In this document: positions 44,230-55,673 of the stretch, in pieces
Layout: every line of letters starts with the position of its first letter
Position numbering within the stretch: the first letter of the stretch is position 1
Origin: Sporothrix humicola
Lineage: Eukaryota > Ascomycota > Sordariomycetes > Ophiostomatales > Ophiostomataceae
Length of the DNA: 64,000 bases
NCBI GenBank assembly: GCA_021396245.1
Contig: WNYE01000019.1
Span: 402,716 to 466,715 of the forward strand
Direction of reading: 5' to 3'
Notes under the pieces: generated by a model
What the model saw: the letters and a program-made list of their open reading frames with translations, nothing else
Told to the model about the DNA's origin: nothing
Database searches by the model: none
Made by a program: the position numbers and the translations under genes

Positions 44230-44240
44230 CACATCACGTG
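44230..44240 (+). promoter_or_regulatory. CACATCACGTG element
   Basis: An 11-mer identical to the one at 54368-54378 in the DIP2/ARPC2 promoter. It contains the bHLH core CACGTG. Confidence 0.5.
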
Positions 44241-44355
44241 TATTCTGACATAATCAGGTGGACCCCTGGTTCCTGGCCCACTACTGACCAACCAGCGCGT
44301 TTTGCCGGTGACCCGACACTAACTGGGAAGACTGGCCCGGCACCATAATGGCGTG

Positions 44356-44361
44356 CACGTG
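44356..44361. promoter_or_regulatory. Second CACGTG in NOC4/ATP4 promoter
   Basis: CACGTG in the context TGCACGTGAC, which reads GTCACGTGC on the minus strand. It is 199 bp upstream of the ATP4 start. Confidence 0.4.
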
Positions 44362-44559
44362 ACTCTGCTATTATTTCCCGCTAGCGACCTGTTCCGAAAA
44401 ACCTCATTTTCCCTTTTCCGAGCTCCATCCGGTATTTCTCGCTTTCTGAGCAAAATCCAACAACACTCGCATCACGACCCGCGACCGATTTGCAGACCTG
44501 CATCCATCCCCCGTCGCGCCTCTCTCTCCCTCTCCTCCGACCTTTCTTCAATCGCAGCA

Positions 44560-45429
44560 ATGGCGTCCCGTTTGGCAAGAAACGCGGCTGGTGAGTCTCA
44601 ATTGAGGGGAAATCGGCATTCTTCAAACTTGCAGCAAAGCTAACACAACTTCAAGGCCTCGCCCGCCTGCGGCCGACCCTGTCTGCGCGCCCTGCGCTCC
44701 CGACCCTGGCCTCGACCGTCCGCATGTCGTCGACCTCCTCCAACTCGTCCGTCCCTACTGAGGACCCCAAGGCCAAGGCCTCGAGCATTCTCGACGCGAT
44801 CCCCGGCAACTCGCTCATCTCCAAGTCGGCCATCCTGTCGTCTGCCGCCGGTCTGTCGATCTACGCCCTGAGCAACGAGTACTACGTCGTCAACGAGGAG
44901 ACCGTCGTCGCCTTCTGCCTGATCAGCGTCTGGGCCGGCCTCATCAAGTACGGTGGTCCCCTCTACAAGGAGTGGGCCGAGTCGCAGAACGAGAAGATCC
45001 GCGGCATCCTGAACTCGGCCCGCGCCGACCACTCGCAGGCCGTCAAGACCCGCATCGAGGACGTCCAGCAGATGTCGGGCGTTGTCGACATCACCAAGAG
45101 CCTGTTCGCTGTCTCCAAGGAGACGGCCACCCTCGAGGCCCAGGCCTACGAGCTTGAGCAGAAGACGGCCATTGCCGCCGAGGCCAAGGCCGTCCTTGAC
45201 TCGTGGGTCCGCTACGAGAGCCAGGTCAAGCAGCGCCAGCAGAAGGAGCTGGCCGAGAGCGTGATTGCCAAGGTCAAGAAGGAGCTCGAGAGCCCCAAGT
45301 CGTTGCAGCAGATCCTGCAGCAGGCTGTTGCCGACGTTGAGAGTAAGTTGGGAGTGGATGTGCCCATAATTGATTCTTCCGGTTGACAGATACTAACCTT
45401 TAACAGAGATTGCTGCCGCCAAGCAGTAA
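44560..45429 (+). CDS. ATP4: Mitochondrial F1Fo-ATP synthase subunit b (subunit 4)
   Basis: Exons 44560-44590, 44656-45342 and 45407-45429 give 246 residues, typical for the family. The intron sites are GTGAGT/TTCAAG and GTAAGT/AACAG, the second with a perfect TACTAAC branch point. The Arg-rich, acid-free N-terminus (MASRLARNAAGLARLRPTL-like) is a mitochondrial presequence. Two hydrophobic helices follow (about 75-95 and 103-125, with YYVVNEETVVAF between them), anchoring the subunit in the inner membrane. A long charged helix (about 130-240) then forms the peripheral stalk that holds F1. The protein keeps FoF1 from co-rotating during ATP synthesis. Third-position C/G preference is extreme, consistent with high expression. 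Confidence 0.94.
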
Positions 45430-45925
45430 ATTTGTCAACATATCGCCTCCGGCAGTGACTGGACGGCTCGAGGTCAACAATAAACAGCATCGACATCATT
45501 AAATAATGAGTGTTGACAATTGTTGACGACGGCCGTCCACCGCTGCCGACTCACTTGAACCGGACCCACCAACCTACGAACTAAAAAATCCTTATTAAAA
45601 AGACAACCATATCCATGGGGAAAGCAACACCCGACAACAAAACACCGCAAACGCAAACACCGCCGTGTCTCATCAACAGCGAATGCAGCGGCATTATTCA
45701 CCCTTTTCCCTTTTGTACTTAGTCTTTTTGTGTGCCATAGTCAAATATCATTTGCCATTTCTTTTTTCACCATGGAGACGTCACTTTCTTGGATATGGTT
45801 ACTCTCGTCATTTTGGACACTTGTGCCCATTTGGATACACATCATCGTCGTCGCAAAAAAGTGCACGAACGTTTATATTTATTTTAACTTGAGTCTACCC
45901 ACTAACCATCACAGCCCCTGCCCCT
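45430..45925. other. Convergent intergenic, ATP4 / monooxygenase
   Basis: About 500 bp between two 3' ends, AT-richer than the genes. No further feature seen. Confidence 0.5.
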
Positions 45926-47804
45926 TCAATACAGCCACGGCCGCACCTTGTACTCGGGCTCGTCTTCTGGCTTGCCCTCGACCGGCACGTCAACAAACTC
46001 GTCGTTGATATAGTACGACGGGTCGCCGCCGGCCTCTTGCGTCTCACTGCGACCATTGCCCAGCCAGCGCATAAAGTTGGCATCCTTACCGTCGACGCTC
46101 TCATAGTCAAAGTCCTCCCAGCGGGGCGCGCGCAACGCCTCGAGCGCATGGACGGTTGAGCCGGGCCACAGACCGCAGATCCAGTCGCCGGTGCCGCCCT
46201 GGGTGCGGTACCACGAGCGGCACTTGTCCATGTACACCGTGTTGGCAAAGTAGGCGCCAATGTACTGGGTGAAGTCGTCGACGCGCTGCTTCTTGGGCTC
46301 AATGGTGGCGTAGTCCTCGCGCTGGACTTTCCGGAGCACTTGGACAATGTAGTCACACTCGGCCTCCAAGATTTTGGTGAGGGAACCAAAGCCAATGGCC
46401 GAGTTGGGGCCAAACATCATCAGGTAGTTGGGGAAGCCGTCGACGGCAACCGACAGGTACGACTCGGGGCGCTTGGCCCAGCGGTCTTGCAGCTCGAGAC
46501 CGTCACGGCCGCGAACGGAGAACGGTGGCGGCTCAGACACTTTGAAGCCCGTGGCGCAGACGATGACATCGACGTCCAAATGGCGGCCCGACGCCGTCAG
46601 AACGCCAGTAGCGTCGACACCGGCGACAGCCTCGGCCAAGACCTCGACATTGGGCGCCATCAGTGCCTCCAGGTAACCGACACCGGGCGTCAAGCGACGG
46701 CAGCCGGGGGCAAAGTCGGGCACGATCAAGTCAAAAATGTCGGGGCGCTCCTTGAGACGCTCCTGCATGCCGCCGCGGAAAATGCTCTGGAACAGCTTCT
46801 GCATGTCGGTGCCCAGGATGGTGGAGTCGTGGATGGCGTTGCCGTCGGTCTCGAAGGCCTTGCGCAGCTTGAAGTAGGCCTCCTTGTCCTTGGCCCACTC
46901 CTCACGGCGTTCGGGGGGGACTGCTGGTCAGCCAGTGCACATTATGTCATTATGTAGGCAGATTGTCTCACAGGGTGGTCACTTACAGTCCACATCGTTG
47001 GGGTCCAGGCCGAGCTGGCGCATCGCATTGTCGCCGAACCGCGAGGAAATCCACGTTTTGGAGCGCATAAAGACCTTGAGATCGGTGCCCGCCACTTTTT
47101 GCAGATTCGGCACGATCTGGATACTCGACGAGCCGTTGCCAATGACGGCGACCTTTTTGTTGGTGAAATCATAGTCGGGATCCCAGGCGGCCGAGTGCAT
47201 GATCTTGCCGCCAAAGTCTTTGAGGCCCGGCAGGTCGGGCCAGTTGATGTTGCTGAGCTGGCCGCGGGCGGTGATCAGAATGTTGCAGCGCTCCTCGAAG
47301 GAGGTGCCGTCGGCCAGGTTGTCGACCTGCAGCACCCATTCCTTGGTGGCGGCGTCCCAGGCGGCGCTCGTGAGCTTGTGCTGGGTCTTGATGAAGCGGG
47401 TGGCGCCGAAGCGCTCGGCGGTGGACTGGAGGTAGGCCTGGATCTCTTTGCCGGGGGCGTAGAGAGACGACCAGTGCGGGTTTGGCGCGAATGTGTACTG
47501 GTAGGAGTGGGCTGGTCAGTTAGCGAGTGAACGCAGTGGGCGAGGAAAGAAATAAAAGGCGAGTGAGCGCAGTGAGCGAGGACCCAAACTTACATGGAAT
47601 ATCACAAGCAATGCCGGGGTACTTGTTGACCCACCAGACGCCGCCGATGCCCTGCTCCTTCTCGTAGACGACAAGGTCGACGTTGCGGATGCGCTGGGGG
47701 ATGCGGATGGCGGAGACAATGCCCGAGTAGCCGGCGCCGATGACGCGGACCTTGAGCGGGCGCAAGTTTTCGACGTTTGCGTCTTTGATGGTAAAGTCGG
47801 CCAT
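45926..47804 (-). CDS. FAD-dependent Baeyer-Villiger-type monooxygenase
   Basis: Exons 47594-47804, 46987-47511 and 45926-46920 give 576 residues. FAD is bound by VIGAGYSG (21-28) followed by the YEKEQGIGGVWWVNKYPGIACD block. The family fingerprint FGGKIMHSAAWD fits FxGxxxHxxxW, and the NADPH Rossmann loop is AVIGNGSSS. The enzyme should insert oxygen into a ketone or oxidise a heteroatom using NADPH and O2; substrate unknown. Introns are 82 nt (GTAAGT...GACCAG) and 66 nt (GTAAGT...CAGCAG); for the second, an acceptor 3 nt earlier would replace F by SV. No biosynthetic partners sit nearby, so a catabolic or detoxification role is more likely than a cluster role. Confidence 0.9.
47523..47581. 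repeat. Direct repeat filling intron 1 of the monooxygenase gene
   Basis: Two 23-bp copies, 47523-47545 and 47559-47581, offset by 36 bp and differing at two bases (both A/G). Each contains GCGAGTGA, GCAGTG and GCGAGG. Together they make up most of the 82-nt intron between donor and branch point. Confidence 0.85.
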
Positions 47805-47931
47805 CTTGACGGGGATGAAGAGCTTGTGTTTGTTGGTCGGGACTTGCCGAGACAGCTGAGGGACGACCGAAAAACAACAGAGGACAGACAAGAAGCAAAT
47901 GCAAGAATGGAGGAAAAGAAAAGAAAGAAAG

Positions 47932-47965
47932 AAAAACAGAAACAAAAACAGAAACAAAAACAGAA
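47932..47965. repeat. AAACAGAAACAA 12-bp tandem repeat
   Basis: Just under three near-perfect copies, about 130-160 bp upstream of the monooxygenase ATG. Confidence 0.75.
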
Positions 47966-48545
47966 CCACGTCAAGAAGTTCACAAAAAAGTATTTTGTGC
48001 CAGGCCTCGACCACGGGACGTTTAGCCGTGTGAGGGGGTCGAGCTGTTGGGGTTTATGGTTTGTGGTTTGGTTTATGGAGTGGAACGAAAATAGGGACAA
48101 TGGAAGCGATGAGGGGAGACGATGGGGCCGAAAGAAGGAGAAAGGAGACAAGTAGAGCATAAGCTAGGGAGAAAGAAGACACGATAGACTGGAGAGGCGC
48201 ATTACGAATCTATTATATATACAGATGGCGTTCTTGGTTTTTGTCTTGTCCAGTCCACTTCTCGACAGACAAACAGAACAACTCGAACGATAGACAAGAC
48301 AAGGGAAGACAACGGGGGAAAGTCCCTTGGACCCTGGCTGCACGTCACAAGCGACAGCGACAAGCGACAACGACAATCGACAAAATACACACTCGACTTC
48401 GACACTTACACACTTTTCTCCGCACAGAGCACGGTTGAGAGCAACAGAGACAGGGACCGGCCGTGTTTGGGTGTTTTGGTGGGCTGTTGGAGACAACCGC
48501 CGTTCATGTATGGCCTGCAGCAATAATACGACGGGCAACGGACGA

Positions 48546-48577
48546 GACCAGACTCGACCAGACTCGACCAGACTCAA
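48546..48577. repeat. GACCAGACTC tandem repeat
   Basis: Three head-to-tail decamers with minor variation at the edges. Confidence 0.8.
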
Positions 48578-51040
48578 CGAGGCCAAAAACAGCCCGAAGA
48601 GACAAGGAGGGTATCATTCTACAAGGCCGGGAGGGGCTTTCCGCAAAACGCAGCGGCTGCAGACCAGGTTCGGTCTGGCCAAAGTCATGAATGGCAGGCA
48701 GCTTGAGCAAAAGTACTGAAGAAAGCTTGGGTAGGAGCGCAATGTGCAGGAGGGTCGTTGTTTGAGCTGTTGGCAAGCAAGAGACAGCATTTTGTTTTTT
48801 TGTCCACCTTCTTCACACTCCACAATGGCGGTTCACAGACTGCCTCGCTTGGCCGAACCTGGAGGAACCGGAGGAGGTCATAAGACGGAGAGGGACAGGA
48901 CGACAGAAAAACAACACAAAAAGAGGGGGAAATAAAGATTGCGGAGATATTGCGGAGTCGTGGAGAGAAGAACGACTGAATATCGAATGAAGTGCGCTAG
49001 AGTGGGCTGCCGACAGCACACTAACAAGCCCGCTGTGGCATCGCGTGGCACCCGCTGGATCAGCTGGAACGCCGCTGGAAATCCCAAATATGTGGGGTAT
49101 CGCCGTTTGCTCGCTTTTTGGCTGCTTTTGCCTCTTGTCTCAGTGCTCGATTATCCGTCCAGTGAGCGTGGGGAAAGAGTCAAAAACACGTCATTTGAGA
49201 TGGTTTACCCCATGGTAAGTTGTTTGTGCTTCTGCATATATATCGGCTGCTCGGAGTATGCTGTGTATTCTGTTTTGCGGTTTGTCGAGATTGTCTCGAT
49301 ATACTTTGCTTGGCCTGGCCCCGGATATTGACTTACACCCCGCTATAGCATGCTGTAACACGCTGTAGCGAGGTTCCTACAGCCCGTTGGAACAACAGCA
49401 TCTTGCACCCCTCTTCAACAAAGGTCTGGCCCTGTCCATTGTTTGCGCATCTTTTGTCCAGACAATGCTACCCTCCAGAGTGACATTCAGGGTCTTGGAA
49501 CTGTTCCATTCCGACTCTGTTAATACTGAGTAGAGTATCAAACACCTGCCATCCAGGAAGTTGACAGCCTGCGGCCTAACGCAAAGAGGAAGATGCCGCC
49601 TACCTGGAGAGAGAAGACATTTTCGGTCAGTTTTATTTATTCAAACTCACTCTCCAACATCTGTGAATATTTCCCGTTGTTTCTGGCGTGTTACGGAGTT
49701 TGTTCGCGTTGCCAACTTGCCAGTCATGTTAGTCTTGTTTTCACAGCGTTTGCCGTCTTTATGTAAGTCTCTAATAAGCAGAGGCGAAATACAAATCGAC
49801 CCAATTGCCCCCATTATCCCCAGACTATTTTGCGAGTGTGGGGTGAGGAGAGGGAAATAGAGTCCAATAAAGAGAGGGGTTTTGGAGCGGTTCTGGGCGG
49901 TTTTTGACGGCGTCGAATGATTTTACACCAAACGCCAGAAATGCCAGCCACCGAACCGAACCGACTGACAAGCCAAGGTAAAATATGGGCGAGAGAATAA
50001 GAGGAAGAAGGAAATATAGTTTGAACTAAAATAGCCAGGAACTAACTTCGCCAACATCGTTTGCATCTGCCGTGAATGGTCTGCTGATAAACTCAAAAAC
50101 TCGAGAGAAAATCATCATGAAGTCGATGGTGGGGGACAGCTATGCAAACCCGACTGGAGGGGTAAATTCAAACAAAAAGACTGGCCACAGGAAATCAAAA
50201 TCACAAGTGCGCGTCTATTTTGTGTCTTCCTCCGCAGGCCATGCCCTACACCTGCATTGGTCTTTTATTGTCTTCCACTCGTACGTCGTATATTCGGAGT
50301 GCTTTGACTCTTTATTGTCACCTTTTGGTCGACGACGAGCCTGCAATACGACGCTGTCCTGTCAGCCTGCTCCTATTTTCTCTGCTTTTGTCTGCTTTTC
50401 CACTGCTTATCGACTAATATACTGTCCTTTTGTTCGTTGGGGGCCGCATGGCCGGCCTGTCTTTCCGTTATCAACATCTTTGGGCGGTTCAATGTGAGGG
50501 TAAGGGGCAAGCAGAAAAGCAGGGATAAGGGCAGGAGAGTGTTCGTTTTGTACGTAAATGATAAATGATAGGGAGAATGGGTGGGATACGGTTGCCCAGA
50601 ATAAAAATAGACAGCTGCGAGGAACAAAAAACAAAATAGCTGAAGGTCACCTCCAGTATCCATGATCTGATCGAGAGCCGATTTGAAAGACACAGCAGGT
50701 GATCGGCCTTTGATGTCGTACGAAAAATTGCAGGCAAAAGACGTCCAGTAATACAGAGCACAGCAATCACCTTACACGGCTGACATGCAGGGACTTTGTG
50801 TGACGCGGAGTACGACGTACAACAAGCATCATACCGAGATCGAACATCGCAATGTTCACAAATAGAAAATCTTTGAAAATCAAAATCAAACTGGTTGGCA
50901 AATAAACACTTTTCCCAATTATGAACAAAACACCTATTCTAGACAAGCAAATGCAAAACAAATGTGAAAATAGAAGCACAATATGACCAACAATAAATAA
51001 AATGTAGTAAACAAAACATGAAAACACCCCTCCACGTCTT

Positions 51041-54000
51041 TTATGCCACCTGAACAAACGTCCGCTTGCGCTTGCCAGCGCCCGTCGCTGCTGCCTCCGC
51101 CTCGGCTGCGTCCCACGTGTCGTCCACGTACGTCTTGACGTTCTGGTCGGCAACGGCCATCCCCACAACCCGCAGCGCCGCCATGTTGTGGCCCATCTGG
51201 TCCTTCTGCTGCTGGAGGGCGCCGCGTAGACTGGCCCGCAGCGTGTCGAGCATGGCTCGCATCGTGCGGCTCGCGACGATCTGGCGGTGGTGCGTCTTGA
51301 GCATGAAGAAGAGCACGCGGCACGTCAGGGGCATGTTCATGGTCTGGCGGGCGAAGCGCTCGAGGAAGGTAAAGAGGGCCGGGACCTGGGCGAACGGCAG
51401 GACCAGCAGGGCATCATGCAGCGCCGCCGCGGGGATCTTGGCGAGCACGTTGAGGACGTACTGCTCAGCCGAGATGTTGCCCTGGGCCATGAAGACAATG
51501 TGGCGCTGGGGCGGGGCGACGCTCTCGCCACGGGCCTTGGCCTCTTCCCACTCCTTGATCAAGTTCAAATCGGCCAGGCCTAGTTCGAGCGCCTCGGCAA
51601 TGCGCTCGCCGGCCATCAGCGTCTCGACGGTCTGCTTGGACGCCGCGCCGACCTGCTGGCCCAGCTCGCCCTCACCATTGCGCTCTTCGGGGTCCTCGTC
51701 CTCGCGGTCAAGGGATGTGGCCAGCGTCGACTCGTACAGCTGCTCAATCTCGCGCTCGCGCTCTTCCTCAAGGAAAATCTGCTCATCGGTCTCGTCCCAG
51801 ACGCGGATGCTCTTGTCGTGGCTGGCCGTGATGAGGAAATTGCCGCCGTGGCTGACGGCCATGGCCCAGATCTCGCCAAAGTGACCGTCCAGCCGCTGGA
51901 TCTGCTCAAACTTGTCGCCGTCCCAGTACTTGACGGCACGGTCTTTGCCACAGCTGAAGAAGTGGTGGCCGTTGCCGTCCTGGTTATGCGGTACAAAAGC
52001 AACCTGCAGAATACTGTCCTGGTGCGCAAACAGCGAGCGGTGGCAGTCGCCGAAATCCAGGCCCCAGATCTTGACGTTCTTGTCGGCCGAACTCGTGACG
52101 ATCAACTTGCTGTCGTAGGAAATGTCCATGCTGAGCACCGGCAGCTTGTGGCCGTAGAGGTTGAGGTACAACTTCAGACTGTCGACAAAGAAAACCTTGA
52201 CTGTGTTGTCGAGCAGAGCGACGGCCAGCAGCTTGGCATCTGGCGAGAACCGCACGCTGAGCACATCGTCCGTCAGCTTGAGCAGGCGGGTCTGCACAAG
52301 CTTGAGCCGTGGCGTCGTCCGCGTCGTACCTAGCACCGGCTCCTGCACAATCTTGAAATCCCAAAATTTGACCGTCTTGTCTGCACTGCCCGTCACAACA
52401 GACCGGCCGTCAGGGTGCACCTGCAGCGACCAGATAGCGGCGCCGTTCTCGTGGGCGTTCTCCACCGTCTCCAGGAGTGCGGCAGATGCCACGTCGAACA
52501 GCTCGAGTGAGCCAGTCTTGGTACCCACCAGCACCACCTTGTCGCCGGGCAAGAAAGCACAGCACAAAGCATACCCACACTCAAAGGTACGGATACAAGA
52601 CTGTGTGCGCACGTTCCAAATCTTGAGGCTGCCGTTGGACGCTGTTGCCAGCATCTTGTCGTCTGAGCTGAGAGAAATGGACCGAATGTCTGTGCGGTGA
52701 CCGGGCAGCTCGACGGCCAGAGAGCGACCGTACTCGGGAGGCTCCTCCTTGTCCTTCTTGGCCTGTTTGGACACGCGGTCTTTCTTTGTGGAGATGTTGT
52801 ATAGCTCGAGCAGGTTATTGGTCGTGCCAACAAGCATCTGCAGGTCCTTTTTGCTAGAAGACTTGCCGCCAGCTCCAACAGCCCAGTCCACGGACCGCAC
52901 CTTGCCAGCTGTCCGCACAATCACGTGCTGCACAAAGATCTCAGCCACGTCGGCTTTCGAGATGTCAATCAGCGACTCGTCCTCCTCGGCGGCCTCCATG
53001 TCCACGTCTTCGCCCTTCTTGCTGCCACCCTTTGCCTGCTGTCTCTCCCGCCGCCGCCGCCGCTTGCGGGCCAGAGCTCTCTTGATCTCTGCATCCGACC
53101 GTATCCGCCAGATCTCCACCGCCTTCTCGACGCCGTGCACAGCGAAAAAGTCGTGTCGTGGGTGGAACAGGATCTCAACGGTGCGGTCCTTGCCGTGCCG
53201 GTGGAGCGTGCCGCGGGAAATAAGGTAGGTTTTTGTCGATTCGGTGGCGTTTGCCTCGTTTGTGTTCGTAGTCGTAAGAGAGTCAACCTGTTGGACAGAT
53301 GCAGCGAGGCCTGCAGCGTCGAGCGTCCACACTTGGAGTTCGCCGTCGTTGCCGGCCGTGATGCAGCCCGACAAGTCGGCGGACACACCCAGGGCCCAGC
53401 ATTCGCCGTTGGTCTGGGCGACGTGTGTTTCGATGCAGTGGCGAGACGAAAGATCCCACAGCTTTATGAGGGAATCCTTGGAGGTCGTAATCAGGAAGCC
53501 GTCGCCGGCTGTGGTCGTATCGACGGCGAAACCGTCCTCGTTTGCTTCGTCTCCGACAGTGGCGGACGGCTCCACGAATGTCAAGCCCGTAATTTGGTCC
53601 TTGTGTCCGCGCAATTTGTAGAGACCCGTCTCGGCCACGAGATCCCAAACAATGACGTCTGTGTCCTTGGAGCCCGAGGCCAGCCGCACGCCCGAGCCGT
53701 CAAAGGCCAGGTGCGTGACCGCCGACCGGTGGCCGTTGAAACTGACAATCACGGTCGCCATGCGGCCATCCCAGAGCCGCACGCTGCCATCCTCATAACC
53801 GACGGCGACAACATCGCGGTCGACGCTGCTGGCGGCGAGGGCCGTGACCTGCGAAGTGTTCTTCTCGTCATGCCAGCGGTTGAGGAGCTCGCCCTTTTTA
53901 ATGTCCCAGACCAGAACGTCTTCGTTGGCGGCGACAATGGCATGGCCGGAGGAGGAGGTCGTGTTGGGGGTCGACGAGTATGGATTTGACGTTGAAGAGG

Positions 54001-54136
54001 CGCCGGCCCAGACGAGGTTGGATGTGCCCGAGGCGACAACGCCGAAAGAGCGTGCCTGCTCGAATTTTCTGAGAAGTCAGCAGCAGTAAAGAAAAGGCAG
54101 CAAAAGAAGGGGTACTCACAAATACGACTTAACCAT
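51041..54136 (-). CDS. DIP2: Dip2/Utp12 small-subunit processome WD-repeat protein
   Basis: A 17-nt first exon (54120-54136), a 51-nt intron (GTGAGT...CTCAG) and exon 51041-54068 give 1,014 residues. The spliced N-terminus MVKSYLKFEQARSFGVV is typical of Dip2/Utp12 and WDR3. Around a dozen WD repeats form two propellers (examples: VTHLAFDGSGVRLASGSKD, ITGLTFV, LSMDISYDSKLIVTSSAD, IWAMAVSHGGNFLITASHD). Between them is a highly basic KRRRRRERQQAKGG stretch followed by an acidic patch. The C-terminal Utp12 domain (about 790-970, with LVLPFAQVPALFTFLERFA) mediates UTP-B assembly. The protein acts in the nucleolus on U3-bound pre-18S rRNA. It is somewhat longer than the yeast protein (943). Confidence 0.94.
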
Positions 54137-54612
54137 CGTTGCGGTTCAATGGCCGTGTTTGCCGTTGGTGATGTTTTTCTTTTTTGTCGTCGTTCTCTTC
54201 TCCTTCCTCGCCTCGCACTTTTCACTGTTCGCGCCTTCTGGTCTCGTCCAACAACTTTTTTTGGCCGATAACGATAAGGATTCCTTAGCGCCAAAATGGG
54301 CGGCCAGTCGCGCTTACCCGTTTTGGGATGCTTGTCTCTTTCGTCTCAGGGTGGATCAATCGAGGGGCACATCACGTGCAGCTACAGGCAACGGGCGTCA
54401 GCGATCCAAGCCACCTTCCCAGCAGCAGCCAGCAACTGGCCCCGCCCTACTCCGCGCCCGCCGTCGCCGCAGGTTGACGACGACTGTAATCTTGGCGAAG
54501 GTTGGAATCAGGATCAGGCTGCGATTGAATTGAACACAACCATCTTTCAGACTCTCAACAACCCCTTCCCTTTCTTTCCGACTACACCTGGCAATTGCCG
54601 CCGACCGCCAGG
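54137..54612. promoter_or_regulatory. Divergent promoter, DIP2 / ARPC2
   Basis: 476 bp shared upstream region with CACATCACGTG at 54368-54378 and a TTTTTTTGG stretch near 54257. CT-rich on the DIP2-proximal side. Confidence 0.55.
54368..54378 (+). promoter_or_regulatory. CACATCACGTG element
   Basis: Identical 11-mer to 44230-44240, 232 bp from the DIP2 start and 235 bp from the ARPC2 start, so almost exactly central. Confidence 0.5.
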
Positions 54613-55673
54613 ATGTTGCTGCTCGACTTTCAAAACGTGCTGATCCAGAATGTGTTGACGGAGCGCTTCTCAGGGTGAGTGTCGTCATTGTTGGGAATTG
54701 CAATTGCAATTGCCGTTGCTCTTCACCATCTTGCTGCGCCCGTCTTCTATCCAATCGATCATTACTGACTCCCGCCTCTAGAGCACCCCCCGTCTCCATC
54801 GACCAGACCGTCTCCGACTTTGACGGCGTCCTCTTCCACATCTCCACCCCCGAGTCCAAGACCAAGATCCAGATCTCGATTCTGCTGCGCTGCTACGACG
54901 ACCTCATCAAGTACGGCGCCCAGGATGTGCTGCAGCGCGAGTACGGCGACTACATTGTCGCGCCCGAGCCGGGCTTCCAGTTCTCGATTGTCGTCGATCT
55001 CGAGCAGCTGCCCGCCGAGCCCGAAGCCCGCGAGGCGCTGGTCATGAAGATTGCTCTCCTCAAGCGCAACATGATGGCCGCACCCTTCGAGGCCGCATTC
55101 GCCGAGTACTACAAGCTCAAGGAGGCCGCTTCGAAATACACATCCGAAGAGGCTCCCCAGGGCGTGCGTGAGGGCGGCGAGGTCATGGCCATCCACTACC
55201 GCGAGGAAGAGGCCATCTACTGCAAGGCCAGCCACGACCGTGTCACGGTTATTTTCTCTACAGTCTTCCGCGAGGAGACAGACCGCGTGTTCGGCAAGGT
55301 GTTTATCCAGGAGTTTGTGGACGCCCGCCGGCGCGCGATCCAGAACGCCCCGCAAGTCCTGTTTAGAAACGACCCTCCCCTCGAACTGCAGGGCGTTCCC
55401 GGCGTCAAGAACACGGGCACGGGCGAGATTGGCTACGTGACGTTTGTGCTGTTCCCGCGGCACCTGACGCCGCAGCGGATGCCCGAGGTGATCTCGCACA
55501 TCCAGACGTTCCGCGACTACTTCCACTACCACATCAAGGCGTCCAAGGCGTACATCCACTCGCGCATGCGGAGGCGGACGGCCGATTTCCTGCAGGTGCT
55601 GCGGAGAGCCCGGCCGGACAGCGAGGAGAAGGAGCGCAAGACGGCCAGCGGCCGCACATTCAAGGCGCAGTAG
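54613..55673 (+). CDS. arc2: Arp2/3 complex 34-kDa subunit (ARPC2)
   Basis: Exons 54613-54674 and 54782-55673 (107-nt intron GTGAGT...CTCTAG) encode 317 residues, the family size. ARPC2 (Arc35 in yeast) forms the core of Arp2/3 with ARPC4 and contacts the mother actin filament, so it serves actin-patch endocytosis and polar growth. Seen: MLLLDFQNVLIQNVL at the start, the DFDGVLFH block, the first alpha/beta domain with FQFSIVVDLEQLP, and the second with YVTFVLFPRHLTPQR. The long C-terminal helix FRDYFHYHIKASKAYIHSRM is followed by a basic RRRTADFLQVLRRARP tail. No anomalies. Confidence 0.95.

Larger units (their letters stand above)
44053..44559. promoter_or_regulatory. Divergent promoter, NOC4 / ATP4
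   Basis: 507 bp shared upstream region. It has CACATCACGTG at 44230-44240 and a second CACGTG (GCACGTGAC) at 44356-44361. A CT-rich ATP4 leader follows on the right. Confidence 0.55.
47805..51040. other. Intergenic, 3.2 kb upstream of the monooxygenase
   Basis: Monooxygenase promoter on the left, with A-rich 12-bp AAACAGAAACAA repeats near 47932-47965 and a GACCAGACTC array at 48546-48577. The right end is AT-rich 3' flank of DIP2. Short frames (for example 48939-49331 and 50072-50497, both +) show no recognisable protein. Confidence 0.5.

Noticed and set aside
48939..49331. 130-codon plus-strand frame with hydrophobic segments
   Set aside because: Mixed composition, no family resemblance and no promoter or splice context.
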